The position numbers were made by a program, and so were the translations under genes. Positions 6,649-9,686 of a stretch of DNA of 9,686 nucleotides are shown in pieces. Numbering within the stretch: position 1 is the first letter of the stretch; each line of letters starts with the position of its first letter. Where the stretch lies: the NCBI GenBank assembly GCA_030039525.1, contig JASHVI010000094.1, forward strand, positions 1 through 9,686. Direction: 5' to 3'. Origin of the DNA: Thermoplasmata archaeon. Lineage in GTDB: Archaea; Thermoplasmatota; Thermoplasmata; Lutacidiplasmatales; UBA184. Below the pieces are notes generated by a model. It was not told where the DNA came from. It was given only the letters and a program-made list of their open reading frames with translations, and ran no database searches.

Positions 6649-6945
6649 ATGGCGGAGAAGCGCACCAAGCCCCGGATCGAGGAGCTCGAGCGGGAGTACG
6701 TGGTCCCCCTTCGGGCCAGCCAGCACCAGCCCTCGCGCCGCCGGCGCGCGGGGCACGCGCTCGAGACCATCCGTCGGTTCGTGGTCCGGCACATGCACGG
6801 GGAGCGGGAGGACGTCTGGATCGACCCCCGGCTGAACGAGCACATCTGGGAGCGGGGGATCCAGCACATCCCCCGACAGGTCCGGGTCAAGGCGATCCGG
6901 TTCGAGGACGGCCTCATCGAGGTCGACCTGCTGGAGTCCGGCTAG
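6649..6945 (+). CDS. rpl31e: 50S ribosomal protein L31e
   Basis: This 98-residue product matches archaeal L31e. It has REYVVPLR near residue 15, then the basic RRRRAGHALETIRRFVVRHM block, IDPRLNEHIWERGIQHIPR, and a final VRVKAIRFEDGLIEVDLL strand segment. L31e is a large-subunit protein near the exit tunnel, absent from bacteria. The ATG follows a GAGGG ribosome-binding site at 6641-6645. Length is within the normal range, with a slightly extended N-terminus (MAEKRTKPRIEE). It lies between rpl39e (12-base gap) and the aIF6 gene (24-base gap). Confidence 0.96.
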   Translation: MAEKRTKPRIEELEREYVVPLRASQHQPSRRRRAGHALETIRRFVVRHMHGEREDVWIDPRLNEHIWERGIQHIPRQVRVKAIRFEDGLIEVDLLESG

Positions 6946-6969
6946 TCCGGTGCCCCGGGAGCGCGCCGG

Positions 6970-7635
6970 GTGCCGGTTGGGAAGAGCTCCTTCTCCGGGA
7001 GCCCGTACCTCGGCGTCTACCTGCGCGTCGGGGAGCGGTTCGGGCTCCTGCCGCCCTCGGCCCCGGCCGCGCTGGAGCGGGAGCTCGTCCACCTGTTCAA
7101 CGTCCGGGTCCTCCGCACGACGGTCCGGGAGACCGAGATCCTGGGCGCCATGGTCGCGGCGACCTCGCACGGGCTCGCCGTCGGCGACGAGCTCGACGCG
7201 GAGGAGCGGAGCGCCCTCGCCCCCTGGGGCCGCGTCGGCGTCGTGCGCGGGCGGTACAACGCCCTCGGCAACAACGTCCTCGCGAACGACTCGGGGGCGA
7301 TCGTCCACCCCGAGTACTCCGACGAGGCGGTCGAGGCGATCGGTCGGGCCCTCGGCGTCCCCGCCGAGCGGGGGACGGTCGCCGGCCTCGGCACCGTCGG
7401 CATGGCCGGGGTCGCGACGAACCTCGGGGTCGTCGTCCACCCGAGGACCTCCCCGCACGAGGCGGAGCGGATCGAGGAGGTCCTTCGGGTCCCCCTGCAC
7501 CGCTCGACGGCGAACTTCGGCGTCCCGATCGTCGGGGCGTGCGTCGTCGCGAACTCGCGCTCGCTCGCGGTCGGACGGCCGACGACCCCGGTGGAGCTCG
7601 TCCACCTGCAGGAAGGGCTGCGGGTCTTCGGCTGA
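6970..7635 (+). CDS. eif6: Translation initiation factor aIF6
   Basis: This 221-residue product has the five-fold pseudo-repeat of the eIF6/aIF6 family. Recurring elements include SFSGSPYLGVYLRV, VRTTVRETEILGAMVAATSHG-like strands, GNNVLANDSGAIVHP, TVAGLGTVGMAGVATNLGV, and FGVPIVGACVVANSRSLAV, with LVHLQEGL at the end. aIF6 binds the 50S subunit and prevents premature joining with 30S. The start is GTG at 6970-6972, directly before PVGKSSFSGSPYLGV; another GTG at 6950 is out of frame. It is the last gene of the plus-strand translation cluster. The L18Ae (LX), prefoldin, ftsY or srp54 genes that often follow aIF6 in archaea are absent here, replaced by a convergent S17e gene 24 bases away. Confidence 0.96.
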   Translation: MPVGKSSFSGSPYLGVYLRVGERFGLLPPSAPAALERELVHLFNVRVLRTTVRETEILGAMVAATSHGLAVGDELDAEERSALAPWGRVGVVRGRYNALGNNVLANDSGAIVHPEYSDEAVEAIGRALGVPAERGTVAGLGTVGMAGVATNLGVVVHPRTSPHEAERIEEVLRVPLHRSTANFGVPIVGACVVANSRSLAVGRPTTPVELVHLQEGLRVFG

Positions 7636-7659
7636 GCCCGGCGCCGCCGGCGGGGCGCG

Positions 7660-7884
7660 CTAGACCCCGCGCTTCCGCTTCACGTAGCGCGTGGCGTACC
7701 CGGCGATCCGGTTCGCGAGCTTCTTGTAGAGCACGCGGTCCTGGCCGTCGACGTTGACCCGGAGGTCCGTGAGCTCGAGGACCTTCGCCTTGTTCTGGGA
7801 GAAGTCGCCGGTGAAGGCGTCCGGGTAGTGGCGGATGAGATCGATGGCGACCCGCTTGATGTAGGTCTGCCGGATGTTGCCCAT
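7660..7884 (-). CDS. rps17e: 30S ribosomal protein S17e
   Basis: This 74-residue product matches archaeal S17e. It begins MGNIRQTYIKRVAIDLIRHY, continues with FTGDFSQNKAKVLELTDLRV, and ends LANRIAGYATRYVKRKRGV. S17e is a small-subunit protein found only in archaea and eukaryotes. The ATG at 7884-7882 is chosen because all homology begins there and a TATA box lies about 29 bases upstream, predicting a leaderless or nearly leaderless message. Long in-frame reading farther upstream is a shadow of the divergent VWA gene. It is a one-gene unit, converging with the aIF6 gene and divergent from the VWA gene. Confidence 0.96.
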   Translation of the reverse strand: MGNIRQTYIKRVAIDLIRHYPDAFTGDFSQNKAKVLELTDLRVNVDGQDRVLYKKLANRIAGYATRYVKRKRGV

Positions 7885-7909
7885 GCGAGCGCGGCCGACC
7901 TGGGAACGG

Positions 7910-7916
7910 TTTATAA
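7910..7916 (-). promoter_or_regulatory. TATA box of rps17e
   Basis: TTTATAA here reads TTATAAA on the minus strand within GGTTATAAACC, a strong archaeal TATA box. Its centre is about 29 bases upstream of the S17e ATG, so initiation is expected at or within a few bases of the start codon. It is the clearest promoter in the window. Confidence 0.75.
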
Positions 7917-7963
7917 CCCTGACGTGGGCGCCGCCCGCCGCTCCGTCGGCGCGCCGCTCGGGA

Positions 7964-7981
7964 GCCGGAGCCGCCTCCGGC
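7964..7981. repeat. Inverted repeat, 7-bp stem with 4-base loop
   Basis: GCCGGAG and CTCCGGC flank CCGC. The repeat lies in the spacer between the divergent S17e and VWA genes and is followed three bases later by a second, perfect palindrome. It may form a hairpin or a protein-binding site. GC-rich sequence makes chance stems fairly likely, so function is unproven. Confidence 0.45.
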
Positions 7982-7984
7982 CTC

Positions 7985-7998
7985 CCCTCGGCCGAGGG
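7985..7998. repeat. Perfect 14-bp palindrome, possible operator
   Basis: CCCTCGGCCGAGGG is a perfect palindrome with no spacer. It lies four bases before an AT-rich TATA-like element (CTAAAGTA, 8003-8010) in the divergent S17e/VWA spacer. A dimeric regulator could bind here. Chance is possible at this GC content. Confidence 0.45.
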
Positions 7999-8002
7999 AA
8001 GT

Positions 8003-8010
8003 CTAAAGTA
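8003..8010 (+). promoter_or_regulatory. Weak TATA-like element in the S17e/VWA spacer
   Basis: CTAAAGTA is one of few AT-rich blocks in the spacer. Initiation would fall near 8033, giving either a leader of about 90 bases for the VWA gene or a short separate transcript. No RNA gene can be recognised downstream of it. The rest of the 237-base spacer shows no open reading frame I would support. Confidence 0.25.
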
Positions 8011-8086
8011 TCCCAACCCTCCCTGAATACGGGTCGTGGACGGCCGGCGGGGCGCTCCCGCAGTCGGGGGCGGCGCGCTCGTCTCA

Positions 8087-8093
8087 CTTAAGA
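8087..8093 (+). promoter_or_regulatory. Probable TATA box of the VWA gene
   Basis: CTTAAGA is an imperfect TATA-like block centred about 32 bases upstream of the VWA-protein ATG at 8122, predicting initiation near 8116 and a very short leader. It is the nearest AT-rich stretch to the start codon in otherwise GC-rich sequence. Confidence 0.45.
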
Positions 8094-8121
8094 GCGGTCC
8101 GGCGACGCGGGGAGCTGGGTG

Positions 8122-9633
8122 ATGTCGGTCGACGCTCGAGAGGCGACGGCCCGGATGCCGGCGCCGGGGGCTCCCCGGGAGCGCCAGGTCCTGATCCTCG
8201 ACCTCTCGAAGAGCATGCTCGCCCCCTTGCCGGACGAGAACGGCGGCGCGGGGGACAAGCAGAAGATCGAGGTCGCCCGGACCGCGGTCTACCGGATCCT
8301 CGAGAACGCCGAGAGCACCCACGGCTTCTTCGGCCTCGTCACGTTCACCGAGACGGTGCGGGTCGCCGTCCCGCTCACGGAGATCCGGCGGGAGAACCTC
8401 CCGTACATCGAGAGCCTGATCTCCATGCTGACGCCGAGCGGCCGCTCGGCGATCTGGGACGCCCTCGCCGTCGGGGCGGACCTCCTGCGGACGCCCGCCG
8501 GGGTCGAGGGGAACCTCGTCCTCGTCACCGACGGCTGGGACAACGCCTCGACGCGGTTCACGGTCACGGAGGGGAACGGCGCGACGCCGTCGAACTACTC
8601 GGAGCTCGGGCCGTACGTGCTCCCGCCCGGATCGAACCTCACGCTCAAGGTCATCGGGATCGGCAGCGGCGCCGAGCGGGACAAGGGGGTCGACTCCGGT
8701 CGCATGGGCCGCTTCCTCGAGGGGCTGACCCGGCGGGCGCAGGAGCTCGGGGTCCCGACGGCCTTCGCCTACCAGGAGGTCGTCACGGGGACCCAGCTCT
8801 TCGCGCAGATGGTCAACGCCTTCCTGGACATCGACTTCGAGGGAGACCGGGAGCTCGACCAGCTCCACCCGGAGGAGCTCGCGAAGCACGCGGCCGTCGC
8901 CGCCCGCGCGCTGAAGGAGCCCCAGCAGCACGCCACCGTCGGCCGGCTCACCGGCCACCTCGCGAGCCCGGCCGCCGACGCGGAGATGTACGACGAGGCG
9001 CCGACCCTGGAGGTCGACGTCCTCAGCGTCCCCGGCGGCGCGATCCCGGCGAACCTCAAGGAGCGGTACGGTCCCCTCGGCGGCGTCATCGAGGCGTACC
9101 TCTCGAAGGACTACACCGGCGCCCTCGAGCGCCTCACGAGGGCCGGCGCGATGCTCCCGGCGGTGACCCGGTACTACTGGGCGGCGCGGATCCACTACGG
9201 CCGCGGCGAGACGGTCGACGCGGCGCGCTCGCTCCTCGCCGCGTGGGGCGAGGCGGAGCAGCTCCCGCCCGCGAGCCGGGGGCGGATCGTCCGGCGGCTC
9301 GCGCTCCTGCAGGCTCGGCTCCAGAACGACCCGGAGACGGCGTCGCTGGTCCAGTTCATCGATGAGACCGAGACGAAGATTAAGCGGGCGGACCCGAAGC
9401 TAAGGGCCCGGCTCCTCGAGCTCTTCCAGGCGCTGATGGAGCTCCGGGGCACCTACCAGCTCACGCGCGCGGGCGGCGCCGAGCAGAGCGCCGACGCCGC
9501 GGCGAAGCACGAGCAGGCCGTCGAGCGGGCCTTCGGGCTGCTCCAGGACGCCCGGCTCGAGAACACCTCCGGGGAGTCGGTGGTCGACGGCGCCCTCGAC
9601 TTCGTCGAGATCTGCCTCGCGGAGATGCGCTAG
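8122..9633 (+). CDS. von Willebrand factor A domain protein with helical C-terminal half
   Basis: This 503-residue protein begins with a VWA domain (about residues 20-240). The metal-ion-dependent adhesion site is largely intact: D27-L-S29-K-S31 gives DxSxS and LVTDGWDN supplies D136. The usual threonine of the GGT turn is replaced by S108 in SGRSAIWDA, which could still bind metal. Residues near 315-503 are helical and TPR-like, including VIEAYLSKDYTGALERLTRAG, YYWAARIHYGRGETVDAARSLL and long charged helices. No signal peptide or membrane segment is seen, so it is probably cytoplasmic. VWA proteins of this kind usually act as assembly or scaffold partners; I do not recognise the exact family or partner. 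ATG 8122 is preferred over the adjacent GTG at 8119. The next gene starts 12 bases after its stop, suggesting a shared operon. Confidence 0.88.
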   Translation: MSVDAREATARMPAPGAPRERQVLILDLSKSMLAPLPDENGGAGDKQKIEVARTAVYRILENAESTHGFFGLVTFTETVRVAVPLTEIRRENLPYIESLISMLTPSGRSAIWDALAVGADLLRTPAGVEGNLVLVTDGWDNASTRFTVTEGNGATPSNYSELGPYVLPPGSNLTLKVIGIGSGAERDKGVDSGRMGRFLEGLTRRAQELGVPTAFAYQEVVTGTQLFAQMVNAFLDIDFEGDRELDQLHPEELAKHAAVAARALKEPQQHATVGRLTGHLASPAADAEMYDEAPTLEVDVLSVPGGAIPANLKERYGPLGGVIEAYLSKDYTGALERLTRAGAMLPAVTRYYWAARIHYGRGETVDAARSLLAAWGEAEQLPPASRGRIVRRLALLQARLQNDPETASLVQFIDETETKIKRADPKLRARLLELFQALMELRGTYQLTRAGGAEQSADAAAKHEQAVERAFGLLQDARLENTSGESVVDGALDFVEICLAEMR

Positions 9634-9638
9634 GAGGT
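9632..9638 (+). promoter_or_regulatory. Strong ribosome-binding site overlapping the VWA stop codon
   Basis: AGGAGGT begins inside the TAG stop of the VWA gene and ends seven bases before the ATG at 9646. It is a near-ideal Shine-Dalgarno site and supports the start of the partial gene at the window edge. Confidence 0.65.
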
Positions 9639-9645
9639 CCTGCGG

Positions 9646-9686
9646 ATGCCCGAGGCGAAGCCGGCGGCCCGGAGTTGGGCGCGATC
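9646..9686 (+). CDS. Start of an unidentified gene (3' part outside window)
   Basis: Only 13 codons are visible (MPEAKPAARSWAR), too few to assign a family. The ATG follows a strong ribosome-binding site and lies 12 bases after the VWA stop, so it is probably co-transcribed with the VWA gene and its product may be the functional partner of that protein. Confidence 0.55.
   Translation, partial: MPEAKPAARSWAR

Noticed and set aside
7636..7659. GC-rich hairpin terminator between aIF6 and S17e
   Set aside because: GCCC/GGGC can pair, but the stem is short, no T-run follows on either strand, and such pairs are common by chance at this GC content.
7828..8091. Small plus-strand gene across the S17e start and spacer
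   Set aside because: It overlaps the S17e coding start and promoter, has no ribosome-binding site of note, and its translation is low-complexity Arg/Gly/Ser sequence typical of a shadow frame.
1..9686. CRISPR array, insertion sequence, tRNA or rRNA gene
   Set aside because: No regularly spaced repeats, transposase-like protein, terminal inverted repeats of an element, or tRNA/rRNA-like segments were seen while reading both strands.

Overview
The window is archaeal and very GC-rich. It carries ribosomal proteins S19e, L39e, L31e and S17e, the anti-association factor aIF6 and a PDCD5-type DNA-binding protein, none of which has a bacterial counterpart of this kind. Gene starts sit just downstream of TATA-like boxes, as expected for leaderless or short-leader archaeal transcripts. 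High GC together with a PDCD5 gene inside the S19e-L39e-L31e-aIF6 cluster would fit a Thermoplasmata-like or other uncultivated euryarchaeal lineage, but lineage is inference only.

Left part (1-5566, minus strand): a tightly packed six-gene operon, read right to left. The order is mocA-like cytidylyltransferase, xdhC/coxI-family maturation factor, a [2Fe-2S] small subunit, a molybdopterin-binding large subunit, an FAD medium subunit, and a ParB/sulfiredoxin-fold protein resembling archaeal serine kinase SerK (cut by the window edge). The genes overlap or nearly touch, with three stop/start overlaps of the NTGA type. At first sight the enzyme looks like an aerobic CO dehydrogenase or xanthine dehydrogenase. 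However, the FAD subunit has a four-cysteine insertion whose spacing (16, 8, 9) matches the extra [4Fe-4S] loop of 4-hydroxybenzoyl-CoA reductase (HcrB). The large subunit lacks the CoxL active-site loop and is HcrA-like over its whole length. The best reading is an archaeal 4-hydroxybenzoyl-CoA reductase-type enzyme encoded with its own cofactor (MCD) synthesis and insertion genes, pointing to anaerobic metabolism of phenolic compounds.

Middle (5567-7884): a short divergent promoter region with a TATA box readable on both strands separates the reductase operon from a plus-strand translation cluster: S19e, PDCD5-like, L39e (only 52 aa), L31e and aIF6. This cluster ends against a convergent, separately promoted S17e gene.

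Right part (7885-9686): a 237-bp divergent spacer holds the S17e TATA box, two adjacent inverted repeats and TATA-like elements. It is followed by a 503-aa von Willebrand factor A protein with a helical C-terminal half, and by the first 13 codons of another gene behind a strong ribosome-binding site.
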